Positions 35,145-45,656 of a stretch of 64,000 bases of DNA are shown in pieces. The notes under the pieces are model-generated. The model had not been told where the DNA came from. It worked only from the letters and a program-made list of their open reading frames with translations, and did no database searches. Position 1 is the stretch's first letter, and each line of letters begins with the position of its first letter. Position numbers and translations under genes: made by a program. This stretch comes from Pseudomonas psychrophila HA-4 (GTDB lineage: Bacteria > Pseudomonadota > Gammaproteobacteria > Pseudomonadales > Pseudomonadaceae), in the NCBI RefSeq assembly GCF_000282975.1, contig NZ_ALJC01000066.1:1-64000 (forward strand). Direction: 5' to 3'.

Positions 35145-35999
35145 TTAGGCGGCGATCGACAGTTTGAGCTTGTTCATCGCGCTTTTTTCAAGCTGACGAA
35201 TGCGCTCGGCTGACACGTTGTACTTCTGGGCCAGGTCGTGCAGCGTGGCTTTCTCTTCAGCCAACCAGCGCTGATACAGAATGTCACGGCTGCGGTCGTC
35301 CAACACTTCCAGCGCTTCGTGCAGGTTGGTGTTGGAGTTGTCGGTCCAGTCAGCGTCTTCCAGTTGACGCGCCGGGTCGTAACGGTGGTCTTCCAGATAA
35401 TTTGCCGGCGACTGAAATGCACTGTCGTCGTCAGCTTCTGCTGCCGGATCGAACGCCATGTCATGGCCGGTCAAGCGGCTTTCCATCTCGCGGACTTCAC
35501 GAGGCTCTACACCGAGGCTTTCAGCCACACGATGAACTTCTTCATTGTTCAGCCAAGCCAAACGTTTTTTCTGGCTGCGCAGGTTGAAGAACAATTTGCG
35601 TTGAGCCTTGGTGGTCGCGACTTTCACGATCCGCCAGTTACGCAGAATAAACTCGTGGATCTCTGCTTTGATCCAGTGCACAGCAAAAGACACCAGACGC
35701 ACGCCCATTTCAGGGTTAAAGCGTTTAACGGCCTTCATCAGGCCAACATTACCTTCTTGGATCAGGTCTGCCTGAGCCAAGCCATAACCCGAATAACTAC
35801 GGGCAATGTGTACAACAAAACGCAGGTGGGCGAGCACCATCTGCCGAGCCGCCCCCAAATCCTGCTCATAGTAGAGACTCTCGGCCAGTTCACGCTCCTG
35901 CTCGGGTGTCAGCAATGGAATGCTGTTCACCGTGCTTACATAGGCCTCAAGGTTCGCACCAGGGACCAACGCATACGCAGGTTGCAAAGAAGTGGTCAT
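35145..35999 (-). CDS. rpoH: Heat-shock sigma factor RpoH (sigma-32)
   Basis: RpoH directs RNA polymerase to heat-shock genes. The 284-residue protein has region 2 ([20 protein letters not shown] near residue 77, [20 protein letters not shown] near 102), the RpoH box QRKLFFNLR, and region 4 ([20 protein letters not shown]) at the C-terminus. I use the ATG at 35999, with GGAGG 8 nt upstream; the frame continues upstream through the likely promoter. A sigma-E-type promoter is visible at 36049-36075. The gene is downstream of ftsX, the classic ftsYEX-rpoH arrangement. Confidence 0.96.
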   Translation of the reverse strand: MTTSLQPAYALVPGANLEAYVSTVNSIPLLTPEQERELAESLYYEQDLGAARQMVLAHLRFVVHIARSYSGYGLAQADLIQEGNVGLMKAVKRFNPEMGVRLVSFAVHWIKAEIHEFILRNWRIVKVATTKAQRKLFFNLRSQKKRLAWLNNEEVHRVAESLGVEPREVREMESRLTGHDMAFDPAAEADDDSAFQSPANYLEDHRYDPARQLEDADWTDNSNTNLHEALEVLDDRSRDILYQRWLAEEKATLHDLAQKYNVSAERIRQLEKSAMNKLKLSIAA

Positions 36000-36048
36000 A
36001 CGAAAAAACCTCCGTCTTACATAACTCGTGCAGTTCAGCACTGCGAAA

Positions 36049-36075
36049 GTTGACCGAAAACCATGAAAAAAGTTC
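36049..36075 (-). promoter_or_regulatory. Sigma-E (AlgU)-type promoter upstream of rpoH
   Basis: On the minus strand GAACTT (36070-36075) and TCAAC (36049-36053) are spaced by exactly 16 bp, close to the AlgU/sigma-E consensus GAACTT-N16-TCTGA. Transcription would start near 36043, about 43 nt before the rpoH ATG. In P. aeruginosa one rpoH promoter is known to depend on AlgU. The -35 is perfect; the -10 matches at TC and the spacing. Confidence 0.6.
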
Positions 36076-36112
36076 CCGAAAATAGCTGAAAAGGTCAACA
36101 GGTAAAATGAAA

Positions 36113-37134
36113 CTACTTGGGCGAAAGCTCACGTAAGTGACGCGCGACTGCAATCCATGCACCGATATACCCTAACAGCACCGCGCCAAGCAAGAGCGAC
36201 AGACCATCGGCGACTGGCACACCGGCCAGCGCAAAATTGCTGCCATATAATCCGGCCAACCCTACAACGGCATCGTTGAGCCAGTTAAGGCCGTACGCCA
36301 AAACACACCAGGACAAAACCCCGGCTCCAAATCCGTAAAGCGCGCCCATGTAAAGAAACGGCCTACGTACATAGCTGTCAGTACCACCGACCAGCTTAAT
36401 CACTTCAATTTCGATACGACGGTTCTCGATGTGCAGGCGAATCGTATTACCGATGACCAGCAATAAAGCCGAGACCAGCAGCACAGTCAGACCGAACACA
36501 AAGCGGTCACCCAATTTCAGGATAGCTGCCAAGCGCTCGACCCAGACTAGATCAAGTTGCGCCTGTTGCACTTTCGGCAATGCAGCAAGTCGTTCGCGCA
36601 AGGCCTCAAGAGTGGCTTTATCGACCTCATTCGGGGTTACCAGCACCACGCCCGGCAACGGATTATCCGGCAGCTCTTTGAGCGCTTCGCCCAGCCCTGA
36701 CTGCTGCTGGAACTCATCCAGAGCTTTTTCGCGGCTGATGAATTCAGCGTCCGCGACCCCAGCCATACCTTTTATCTGATTGCTTAATTGCTCGCCCTGT
36801 TCACTGCTGGCGTCCATCTGCAAGTACAACGAAATCTGCGCCGCACGCTGCCATGAACCGCCCAACCGCTCGACGTTGTTCAGCAACAATGACAAGCCCA
36901 TCGGCAAGCTCAGGGCCACGGCCATTACCAGGCAGGTAAAAAAGCTGCCTATCGGCTGCTTGCCCAAACGCCGCAAGCTATCGAGCAGGCTGGCGCGGTG
37001 CGCCTCAATCCATGCCTGAAACAACATCCCAAAACTGGGGCCATCGTCTTCGTCGTGTTTTTTCTTTTTCGGCGGCTGTGGATCGGCTGCCTTCGGCGCT
37101 ACGCGCTCGGATACCTTGGGGCTGCGTGTTGCAC

Positions 37135-37138
<4 letters not shown>
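36113..37138 (-). CDS. ftsX: Cell division permease FtsX
   Basis: FtsX pairs with FtsE in an ABC-like complex that activates septal peptidoglycan hydrolases through the periplasm. The 341-residue protein has a charged cytoplasmic N-terminus ([12 protein letters not shown]), a first membrane helix near residue 65-85, a periplasmic domain ([20 protein letters not shown]...), and three further membrane helices between about 225 and 330. The start overlaps ftsE by 4 bp. Confidence 0.95.
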
Positions 37139-37802
<664 letters not shown>

Positions 37803-37806
<4 letters not shown>

Positions 37807-39242
37807 GGACGCTCCCGCTCCGCAAACAGAGCCTGGACAAAGGGTTCGGACTCAAAAGTACGCAAATCGTCGATGCCTTCACCCACACCGATAAAGCGAA
37901 TCGGGATATTGAATTGCTTGGCCAGGGCGAAAATCACGCCGCCTTTAGCCGTGCCGTCGAGTTTGGTCAGCGCTAGGCCGGTCAAAGCAACTGTCTGGTT
38001 GAACTGCTTGGTTTGGCTGATCGCGTTTTGACCCGTGCCTGCGTCGAGCACCAGCAGCACTTCGTGCGGCGCATCTTCGTCGAGCTTGCCGATCACCCGG
38101 CGGACTTTTTTCAGCTCTTCCATCAAGTTGTCTTTGGTGTGCAGACGACCCGCGGTGTCAGCGATCAACACGTCGATACCACGGGCTTTGGCCGCTTGCA
38201 CTGCGTCGAAAATCACCGAGGCCGAGTCTGCACCGGTGTGCTGGGCGATGACGGGAATGTTGTTGCGCTCACCCCATACTTGTAACTGCTCGACCGCCGC
38301 CGCACGGAAGGTATCTCCCGCCGCGAGCATGACTTTTTTGCCTTCCAGTTGCAGTTTCTTGGCCAGTTTGCCGATGGTGGTGGTTTTACCCGCACCATTC
38401 ACGCCGACCACCAGAATCACAAAGGGCTTGTTCTTCGCTTCGATTTTCAGCGGTTGCTCGACCGGCTTGAGCATGGCGGCCAACTCGTCTTGCAACGACT
38501 TGTACAGCGCATCGGCGTCGGTCAGTTGCTTGCGCGCCACTTTCTGCGTCAGATTTTTGATGATCACCGAGGTCGCTTCAACACCAACGTCTGCGGTCAG
38601 CAAACGGGTTTCGATCTCATCCAGTAGGTCGTCATCAATGGTCTTCTTGCCCAGGAATAGGCTGGCCATGCCTTCGCCAATACTGGCGCTGGTTTTTGAC
38701 AAGCCTTGTTTGAGACGAGCAAAGAAGCCGACCTTGGATTCAGGAGCAGGTACCGGAACAGGAGTCGCCGCTGGCGGTTCAATAACGGGTGCGGGTGCTG
38801 CTACGACTGGTGCTGGTGCTAGCTCAGGTTCTGGCTCGACAAAGGTTTCAACCACTTCGACCACCGGCTCAGCAGCAATGACCGGCGCAGTGACAGCGAC
38901 TTCAACAGCGGTTTCAGGAATCGGCGGCACGACATGCGGCTCGTCCAGGTCTTCGACCAGCGCAACCGGCTCTTCGGGAACCGGCAGTGGCGGCCACGGC
39001 TCAGCGTTGACCGCCTCTGGCACTTGAGCAACCGGCGCAGGCACATCGGCGACCACAACCACTTCAGGCGTCGGCTCGACCACCACCGGAGTGGCTTCGA
39101 TCAACGGCTCAGGGATGGCTTCAGGCGCTGGCGCCGGCTGTTCAACGACGGTTTCCTGCGGCTTTCTGCGCAGCCATCCGAACAGGCCTTTCTTCTCGCC
39201 AGCCGCAGCTGGGTTCTTCTTGTCGTCGTTGGAACCAAACAT
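37803..39242 (-). CDS. ftsY: Signal recognition particle receptor FtsY
   Basis: FtsY is the membrane-associated GTPase that receives SRP-ribosome complexes. The 479-residue protein has a long Pro/Val/Glu/Ala-rich acidic N-terminal region (about residues 30-170), then the N domain (KTSASIGEGMASLFLGKKTI) and the G domain with GVNGAGKTTTIGKLAKKL near 282, AADTFRAAAVEQL, IADTAGRLHTKDNLMEEL and TKLDGTAKGG. The low-complexity N-terminus is typical in Pseudomonas and varies between species. It is the first gene of ftsY-ftsE-ftsX(-rpoH). Confidence 0.97.
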
Positions 39243-39598
39243 GGAGGACGGCTATCTCATCGTAGCGAAGCGCCACTGTGGCGCCCCGGCAAATAATATT
39301 CGGTGTGAAAAAGACTGCTTTTTTGCCAGCTCGTTCGCACACAATTTATTAAGAGTGTAAAGAAACACCTCTATAACTTCGTCTTAACTCAGATCTGAAG
39401 CGGGAAAATCGGCAAAAAAGCGAAATTTACCGAGATACATCCACACTTTCAGGTCGGCTCCTATACTGCCCGATCAAACGTGGTCTGATCGTCATTGGCT
39501 TGATAGACGTGGCCGCCAGTAAAACGGATCAGTATCCTAGCACCTCATCACCCGCAGACGCTAAGGCCAAGCGGGCAGCCCAACAGGTTTAAAAACGA
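39243..39598. other. Divergent intergenic region ftsY / M16 peptidase
   Basis: This 356-bp region must hold promoters for ftsY (minus) and the M16 genes (plus). A TATACT at 39462-39467 is a plausible plus-strand -10, but no matching -35 is clear. An AT-rich stretch lies at about 39290-39430. No convincing gene is seen. Confidence 0.5.
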
Positions 39599-40954
39599 AT
39601 GAATGCTCTAGCCCGCCACGCTGCTGGCCTGTTCTTCAGCACAGTATTAGTCCCACTTTCGGCCTTTGCAGCCGACGCACAACCCACCCACGAGTTTCGT
39701 CTGGACAATGGCCTCAAGGTCATCGTGCGTGAAGATCACCGCGCGCCCGTCGTGGTATCGCAGGTTTGGTACAAAGTGGGCTCCAGCTACGAGACGCCCG
39801 GCAAGACCGGTCTGTCCCACGCCCTTGAGCACATGATGTTCAAGGGCAGCAATAAAGTCGGCCCCGGCGAAGCGTCGTTGATTCTTCGCGACCTGGGCGC
39901 CGAGGAAAACGCCTTCACCAGCGATGACTACACGGCCTACTACCAAGTGCTGGCCCGTGACCGCCTAGGCGTTGCCTTTGAGCTGGAAGCCGACCGCATG
40001 GCCAGCCTCCGCCTACCGCCGGAAGAGTTCAAGCGCGAAATTGAGGTGATTAAAGAAGAACGTCGCCTGCGCACTGACGACAAGCCGATGAACAAGGCTT
40101 ACGAGCTATTCAGTGCCATGGCCTACCCGTCCAGCGGCTATCACACGCCCACCATCGGCTGGATGGTTGACCTGGAACGCATGAACGTGGCCGAGCTGCG
40201 CGCGTGGTACGAAGAATGGTACGCACCTAACAACGCCACGTTGGTGGTGGTGGGTGATGTGACCCCGGATGAAGTCAAAACCCTGGCCCAGCGCTACTTT
40301 GGCCCGGTGCCCAAGCGTGACATCCCGATTGCCAAGATACCGCTTGAACTGGCCACGCCAGGTGAGCGTCTGCTCAAGATCCACGTTCAAACCCAACTGC
40401 CAAGCCTGATGCTGGGCTTCAACGTCCCAAGCATCGCCACTGCCAAAGACCCGGTGACCGCCAACGCCCTGCGCCTGATCTCGGCACTGCTCGACGGCGG
40501 CTATAGCGCTCGTATGCCGACCCAACTGGAACGCGGCGAAGAGCTGGTGTCCAGCGCTTCATCGAGTTACAACGCGTTCACCCGTGGCGACAGCCTGTTC
40601 TTGCTGTCGGCAATGCCCAACAGCCAGAAAAAAGTCACCTTGGACCAGACCGAAGCGGGGCTGTGGCGCTTGCTGGACGACCTGAAAAAGACCCCGCCTT
40701 CCACTGAAGAACTTGAGCGTGTGCGCGCCCAAGTGATTGCAGGCTTGGTGTACGAACGTGACTCGATCACCAGCCAGGCTTCCTCGATTGGCCAACTGGA
40801 AACCGTGGGCCTGTCATGGAAGTTGATGGACAGCGAATTGGCTGACCTGCAAAAGGTCACCCCGGCCGACATTCAACAGGCCGCTCGTACCTATTTCACT
40901 CGCGACCGTCTCAGCGTTGCGCATGTACTGCCCGAGGAGAAGACTCATGAGTGA
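39599..40954 (+). CDS. M16 zinc metallopeptidase, periplasmic, with HxxEH motif
   Basis: The 451-residue product has a signal peptide (MNALARHAAGLFFSTVLVPLSAFA) and an M16 (pitrilysin/processing-peptidase) fold. The inverted zinc motif is SHALEHMMFKG near residue 79, with the downstream Glu expected in EIEVIKEERRLRTDD. Two M16 half-domains are covered. It overlaps the next M16 gene by 8 bp, so the two are made together; in other M16B systems an active and an inactive subunit form a heterodimer, which is likely here. The substrate is unknown. Confidence 0.92.
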   Translation: MNALARHAAGLFFSTVLVPLSAFAADAQPTHEFRLDNGLKVIVREDHRAPVVVSQVWYKVGSSYETPGKTGLSHALEHMMFKGSNKVGPGEASLILRDLGAEENAFTSDDYTAYYQVLARDRLGVAFELEADRMASLRLPPEEFKREIEVIKEERRLRTDDKPMNKAYELFSAMAYPSSGYHTPTIGWMVDLERMNVAELRAWYEEWYAPNNATLVVVGDVTPDEVKTLAQRYFGPVPKRDIPIAKIPLELATPGERLLKIHVQTQLPSLMLGFNVPSIATAKDPVTANALRLISALLDGGYSARMPTQLERGEELVSSASSSYNAFTRGDSLFLLSAMPNSQKKVTLDQTEAGLWRLLDDLKKTPPSTEELERVRAQVIAGLVYERDSITSQASSIGQLETVGLSWKLMDSELADLQKVTPADIQQAARTYFTRDRLSVAHVLPEEKTHE

Positions 40955-42437
40955 GCGTAAAGGCCCCCGCTTTGCCCTGCTCGCCCTGACCACTGCGGTT
41001 CTGGTTGGTGCTCTCGGCTACTATTTCGCCAGCCCTGCCGAATCGGTGGCGGGTCAGACACTCGATCAAGCCAAATCCGAGCGCAAGCTTGAGTCTCTGA
41101 CTGAGCTCGACGGCAAGGCACCGACTAATCGCAAACTGAATGTACAAACCTGGCAAACCGCCGAAGGCTCCAAGGTACTGTTCGTCGAGGCCCGCGAACT
41201 GCCTATGTTCGACCTGAGCCTGACTTTCGCCGCGGGCAGCAGCCAAGACGAGAACACCCCAGGCGTGGCGGTACTGACCAACGCCATGCTCAACGAAGGC
41301 GTGGCGGGCAAAGACGTTGGCGCCATTGCACAAGGTTTTGAAGGCTTAGGCGCGGCATTTGGCAATGGCGCTTATCGTGACATGGCCATTGCATCACTGC
41401 GCAGCCTCAGCGATGTCGATAAGCGCACCCCGGCGCTCAACCTGTTTGCCGAAGTAGTGGGCAAGCCTACCTTCCCAGCCGACTCGCTGGCCCGTATCAA
41501 AAACCAGTTTCTCGCAGGCTTTGAAGTTCAAAAACAAAACCCTGCCAAGCTGGCCAGCAATGAACTGTTCAGCCGTCTGTACGGCAGCCATCCTTACGGC
41601 CATCCCTCTGACGGCTCAGCGCAAAGCATCGGTTCGATCACCCTCGACCAGATCAGGGCTTTCCACAACAAGGCATATACCGCTGGCAACGCGGTGATTG
41701 CGATTGTCGGCGATCTGTCTCGCGCCGAGGCCGAAGCCATGGCGGCTCAAGTGTCGGCCGCACTGCCTAAAGGCCCTGCGGTGGCCAAAATTGCACAACC
41801 GGTGGAACCTAAAGCGGGCGAAACCCACATTGAGTTCCCGTCCAAACAGACTCAACTGCTGCTAGCCCAACTGGGTGTTGGCCGCGACGACCCGGACTAC
41901 ACCGCGTTACTGCTGGGCAACAAAGTCTTGGGCGGCGGTGGCTTTGGTACTCGCTTGATGACCGAGGTGCGTGAAAAACGTGGCCTCACCTACGGCGTTT
42001 ACTCAGGCTTTAGTCCCATGCAGGCCCGTGGCCCGTTCATGATCAACCTGCAAACCCGTGCTGAGTTGAGCGAAGGCACGCTCAAACTGGTGCAAGACAT
42101 TTTGGCTGACTACCTGAAAAACGGTCCGACGCAAAAAGAACTCGACGATGCCAAGCGTGAATTCGCCGGCAGCTTCCCGCTGTCAACCGCCAGTAACGCG
42201 GCCATCGTCGGCCAACTGGGCGCGATAGGCTTCTATGATCTGCCTTTGGAATATCTCGAAAGCCTGAGGCAGGAGTCCCAAAACCTGACGATCGAACAGG
42301 TTAAAGACGCCATGAACAAGCACTTGAGCGCCGACAAAATGGTCGTAGTGACCGCAGGCCCAACCGTGCCGCAAAAACCACTGCCACCTCCTACCGATAA
42401 ACCTTCAGAGCAACCTCTTGGGGTTCCGGAGCATTAA
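40947..42437 (+). CDS. M16 family inactive-type subunit
   Basis: The 496-residue product starts at the ATG at 40947 (MSERKGPRFALLALTTAVLV), with GAGGAG 8 nt upstream, and has one N-terminal membrane or signal helix. It has the M16 fold, but the zinc site is replaced (TNAMLNEGVAGKDVG where HxxEH would fall). The C-terminal half has GGGGFGTRLMTEVREKRGLTYGVYSGF, the Arg/Tyr substrate-binding signature of non-catalytic M16B partners. It probably forms a heterodimer with the preceding M16 protein. Its stop overlaps rsmD by one base. Confidence 0.9.
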   Translation: MSERKGPRFALLALTTAVLVGALGYYFASPAESVAGQTLDQAKSERKLESLTELDGKAPTNRKLNVQTWQTAEGSKVLFVEARELPMFDLSLTFAAGSSQDENTPGVAVLTNAMLNEGVAGKDVGAIAQGFEGLGAAFGNGAYRDMAIASLRSLSDVDKRTPALNLFAEVVGKPTFPADSLARIKNQFLAGFEVQKQNPAKLASNELFSRLYGSHPYGHPSDGSAQSIGSITLDQIRAFHNKAYTAGNAVIAIVGDLSRAEAEAMAAQVSAALPKGPAVAKIAQPVEPKAGETHIEFPSKQTQLLLAQLGVGRDDPDYTALLLGNKVLGGGGFGTRLMTEVREKRGLTYGVYSGFSPMQARGPFMINLQTRAELSEGTLKLVQDILADYLKNGPTQKELDDAKREFAGSFPLSTASNAAIVGQLGAIGFYDLPLEYLESLRQESQNLTIEQVKDAMNKHLSADKMVVVTAGPTVPQKPLPPPTDKPSEQPLGVPEH

Positions 42438-43045
42438 TGGCAAAGCCAAAAAACACATCGCACTCAGGTGCCGGTCAATTACGCATCATTGGCGGGGAAT
42501 GGCGCAGCCGCAAGCTCGACTTCCCCCATGTAGAAGGCCTGCGCCCCACGCCAGACCGTGTCCGTGAAACCCTGTTCAACTGGTTGGCCCCGGACATCGT
42601 CGGCGCCAAGGTACTGGACGTGTTCGCCGGCAGCGGCGCGCTGTTTCTTGAAGCCTTGTCACGCGGCGCGGCCAAAGGCCTGGCCTTGGACAGCAACCGT
42701 GAAGCCATCTCCAATATCCGCGAAAACATGGGCCTGCTGCGCTGCACCGTCGGTGACGTGCAACAAACCGATGCGCTGCGCTTCCTGGACGCGACCCCGA
42801 GCGACACTTTTGACGTGGTGTTCCTTGACCCGCCTTTCCACAAAGACCTGCTCAAGCCTGCGTGCGACCTGCTGGAGCAACGCGGCTGGCTGAGCGAAGA
42901 CGCGTGGGTTTACACCGAAAGCGAGCAACGACCTTCCGAACTTGGCCTGCCCACCAACTGGCGCCTGCACCGCGAGCAAAAAGCCGGCGGCGTGAATTAC
43001 GCCTTGTGGCTGCGTGAAGCTGCGAAGCCTCAAGCCACCGAATGA
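42437..43045 (+). CDS. rsmD: 16S rRNA (guanine966-N2)-methyltransferase RsmD
   Basis: RsmD methylates G966 of 16S rRNA. The 202-residue protein shows RIIGGEWRSRKLDFP, RPTPDRVRETLFNWL near residue 36, the SAM loop VLDVFAGSGALFLEALSRGA near 57, and the catalytic FLDPPF near 131. It is translationally coupled to the inactive M16 gene (TAATGG). Confidence 0.95.
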   Translation: MAKPKNTSHSGAGQLRIIGGEWRSRKLDFPHVEGLRPTPDRVRETLFNWLAPDIVGAKVLDVFAGSGALFLEALSRGAAKGLALDSNREAISNIRENMGLLRCTVGDVQQTDALRFLDATPSDTFDVVFLDPPFHKDLLKPACDLLEQRGWLSEDAWVYTESEQRPSELGLPTNWRLHREQKAGGVNYALWLREAAKPQATE

Positions 43046-43213
43046 CCCTCCGGCGCCCGGCTTATGCCGGGCGCTGCACTTTTGTCGCCGCCATAGCTAT
43101 ATACCGCACCCCCTTTCCAGCGGTGCGTCATCCTCTTTGTTCATACATCACTCGCGCTCCAATCATGCCCCTGTGCATCGGCAGCGCCTTGTTAGAACAA
43201 AGGAATGTTGGAA

Positions 43214-44461
43214 ATGACCCTATCTGCCTCACTTCTCACCCAAGAACTCACCCTCGAAAACGGCTTGAGAGTCATCGTTCGTGAAGACCGCCGCACACCG
43301 AGCGTCTGCACCGCACTGTTCCACAAAATCGGCACACGCCATGAAGGGCCTGACCAAAAAGGCTTGAGCTATTTGGCGGGTGGCGCATCGTTCAAAGATT
43401 CTGCTCGCGAAAAACACATCGGCGCTATCGCCAATGGCTGGCTTGATCACGATTTCAGCGCCTACAACCTGACCGCTCCATCCGTTTCGACGGACAGCGT
43501 TTTTGAGTTGCTGGCCCGCAGAATGGCCCCGCCCGTACTCTCACAAGAACGCCTCAACGCCGGGCTAAAGCGGGACGCTGAGATCCAGGCGGCCAGCACC
43601 TACTTCACGTCCGATGTGTGGACGACCGAGGCGTTTCAACACCTTATCCGCGGGCAGGTGGCTCCCTCGACAGCCGACAAAGTGGCCCCACCACCGAGCC
43701 TCAATGACGTGCTGAGTTGGCACCAAAAAGGCTACGCGCCCAACAATTCGATCCTAGTGGTCGTGGGCGATATTTCACTTGAAGAGGTCCTGCCGTTGGC
43801 TCAGCGCTCTTTTGCCGAGATTCCTCGGTCAATCGAGACCCCGGTGGCGCCGCCCGTACTTGCACTTCCCGACACTGAGGAACGCAGCATCACTGAATGG
43901 CTCGACACTGAGCAACCTAGGCTGCAAATGGCCTTAAATACGCCGGACCTAGCCAAGACCAGCGACCTGAAACACACCCGATGCCTGCAAGTTATCTGCG
44001 CCTTGCTGACCTTAGGACCCGATGCCTGGCTACCCGGCCGCTTGCCTGAAAAGGCGAGAAACGCACTGGACAGCGTTTACACACGCCCACCTACCTTTCA
44101 GGTCGGCAACGATATGCTGCTGATTTCGGCCACAGTCAATGAGCATGACAATGACGCTCTGGTCCGGCTGCAAAGCGCTATCACCCACCTGCTAGATACG
44201 CTGAAAGCGGCCCCACTTGATGCCGCAACCCTTGAATATGGCTGCGACCAAGCCATCGCTGCGATGCAGGTATACGACACGCTTGAGGGCCAGGGCACGC
44301 TCATTGCTCAGTTCCAGATTATCGAGAAGCCATTGTCGTTGATCGACAGCGGGGCTCAGGCAATACGCAACCTGTCCGCCGACGACATCCAGCAAGCAGC
44401 TATTGAATGTTTCACCCCGAAAAACCTGAGCGTCGCTTATATTTGGCCACGCAGCGCTTGA
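43214..44461 (+). CDS. Degenerate M16-like protein without zinc motif
   Basis: The 415-residue protein (MTLSASLLTQELTLENGLRV) aligns with the N-terminus of the M16 protein at 39599 (ENGLRVIVREDRRTP vs DNGLKVIVREDHRAP). Where that protein has SHALEHMMFKG this one has SYLAGGASFKD, and the later Glu region is altered, so it cannot bind zinc in the usual way. Unlike the two upstream M16 proteins it has no signal peptide, so it is probably cytosolic. The ATG at 43214 is better spaced from AAAGGA than the ATG at 43205. It follows rsmD after 168 bp. Function unknown. Confidence 0.82.
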   Translation: MTLSASLLTQELTLENGLRVIVREDRRTPSVCTALFHKIGTRHEGPDQKGLSYLAGGASFKDSAREKHIGAIANGWLDHDFSAYNLTAPSVSTDSVFELLARRMAPPVLSQERLNAGLKRDAEIQAASTYFTSDVWTTEAFQHLIRGQVAPSTADKVAPPPSLNDVLSWHQKGYAPNNSILVVVGDISLEEVLPLAQRSFAEIPRSIETPVAPPVLALPDTEERSITEWLDTEQPRLQMALNTPDLAKTSDLKHTRCLQVICALLTLGPDAWLPGRLPEKARNALDSVYTRPPTFQVGNDMLLISATVNEHDNDALVRLQSAITHLLDTLKAAPLDAATLEYGCDQAIAAMQVYDTLEGQGTLIAQFQIIEKPLSLIDSGAQAIRNLSADDIQQAAIECFTPKNLSVAYIWPRSA

Positions 44462-44624
44462 GATCATTGGGCACAAGACTAAGCACACAGATAGGCCTGC
44501 TCATCGTACTCAGACGGCCCAAGGAGTAACCTCATAGCCCACACACCAACACAACAGTTGGGCGCTTACCGTTGTTGTGGCAACGTAAGCAAACCCGCGT
44601 AGCCGTCACCTTACGAGAAGCTCA

Positions 44625-45656
44625 GTGTCCTTTTCAGCTGCCCATGCCTCACCCCTTGAAACATTTGCCCCCGCACCGGGCTTTGGCAACCCTCATTTGC
44701 AAACATTATGGGGACCGCTGTGGCGCACAAAACCCGTCATTACCCATCAGCGAGAGCGCCTATGGCTTAAAGACGGCGACTTTGTAGACCTGGACTGGCA
44801 CGGCACGCCCTTAGCCTATGCGCCGGTGGTGCTGGTACTGCATGGGCTTACGGGGTCGTCGGGGTCGCACTATGTGTTGGGTTTGCAAACAGCACTCGCG
44901 ACACAAGGCTGGACCAGTGTTGCGCTGAACTGGCGCGGCTGCTCTGGCGAGCCCAACCTGCTGACCCGCAGCTACCATTCCGGCGCCAGCGAAGACCTCG
45001 CAGAAGTGGTGGCGCAGTTGCGGGCCAAGCACCCGCTGGCGCCGCTGTATGCTGTGGGCTATTCGTTGGGGGGCAATGTGTTGCTCAAGTATCTGGGTGA
45101 GTCGGGCAGCGAAAGCGGCCTACATGGCGCAGTCGCGGTGTCGGTACCGTTTCGTCTGGATCAGTGTGCCGACCGCATTGGCATGGGCTTTTCAAAGGTG
45201 TATCAAGCACATTTCATGCGCGAAATGCTGGCTTACCTGAAACTCAAGCAACACCGGTTCCAGCACGATGCCAAACACGAGAGCCTGGCCACGCTGGCTA
45301 AACTGGGCTCCGTAAAGTCACTGAGCAAAATGCGTACCTTCTGGGAGTTCGACGACCGGGTCACCGCACCACTGAACGGTTACCTCAATGTTGAGGATTA
45401 CTACCGCCGAGCATCGAGCCGCTACTTTCTTGGCACTATCGACACGCCAACCCTGATTATTCAGTCCGAAGACGATCCCTTTGTGTTCAAACACAGCATC
45501 CCCCAAGACTGCGAACTGTCGGCGAGCACTCAACTGGAGTTACACGCCAAAGGCGGGCATGTCGGATTCTTTGGCGGATCGGCGAGAAAACCCGATTACT
45601 ACCTTGAGCGCCGTATTCCGCAGTGGTTGAGCGGGCTAAGGGGCGAACCAAGTTGA
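44625..45656 (+). CDS. YheT-type alpha/beta hydrolase
   Basis: The 343-residue protein belongs to the UPF0017/YheT hydrolase family: FGNPHLQTLWGPLWR near the N-terminus, VLVLHGLTGSSGSHYV near residue 71, the nucleophile elbow AVGYSLGGNVLLKYLGE near 143, and ELHAKGGHVGFFGG carrying the catalytic His near 312. Some relatives act on short-chain esters; the substrate is unknown. It starts with GTG, preceded by GAGAAG. Its stop overlaps the AraC-type gene by one base (TGATG). Confidence 0.9.
   Translation: MSFSAAHASPLETFAPAPGFGNPHLQTLWGPLWRTKPVITHQRERLWLKDGDFVDLDWHGTPLAYAPVVLVLHGLTGSSGSHYVLGLQTALATQGWTSVALNWRGCSGEPNLLTRSYHSGASEDLAEVVAQLRAKHPLAPLYAVGYSLGGNVLLKYLGESGSESGLHGAVAVSVPFRLDQCADRIGMGFSKVYQAHFMREMLAYLKLKQHRFQHDAKHESLATLAKLGSVKSLSKMRTFWEFDDRVTAPLNGYLNVEDYYRRASSRYFLGTIDTPTLIIQSEDDPFVFKHSIPQDCELSASTQLELHAKGGHVGFFGGSARKPDYYLERRIPQWLSGLRGEPS

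Noticed and set aside
42437..43045. Second gene on the opposite strand of rsmD
   Set aside because: The minus-strand frames have no recognisable family, and RsmD motifs are complete.
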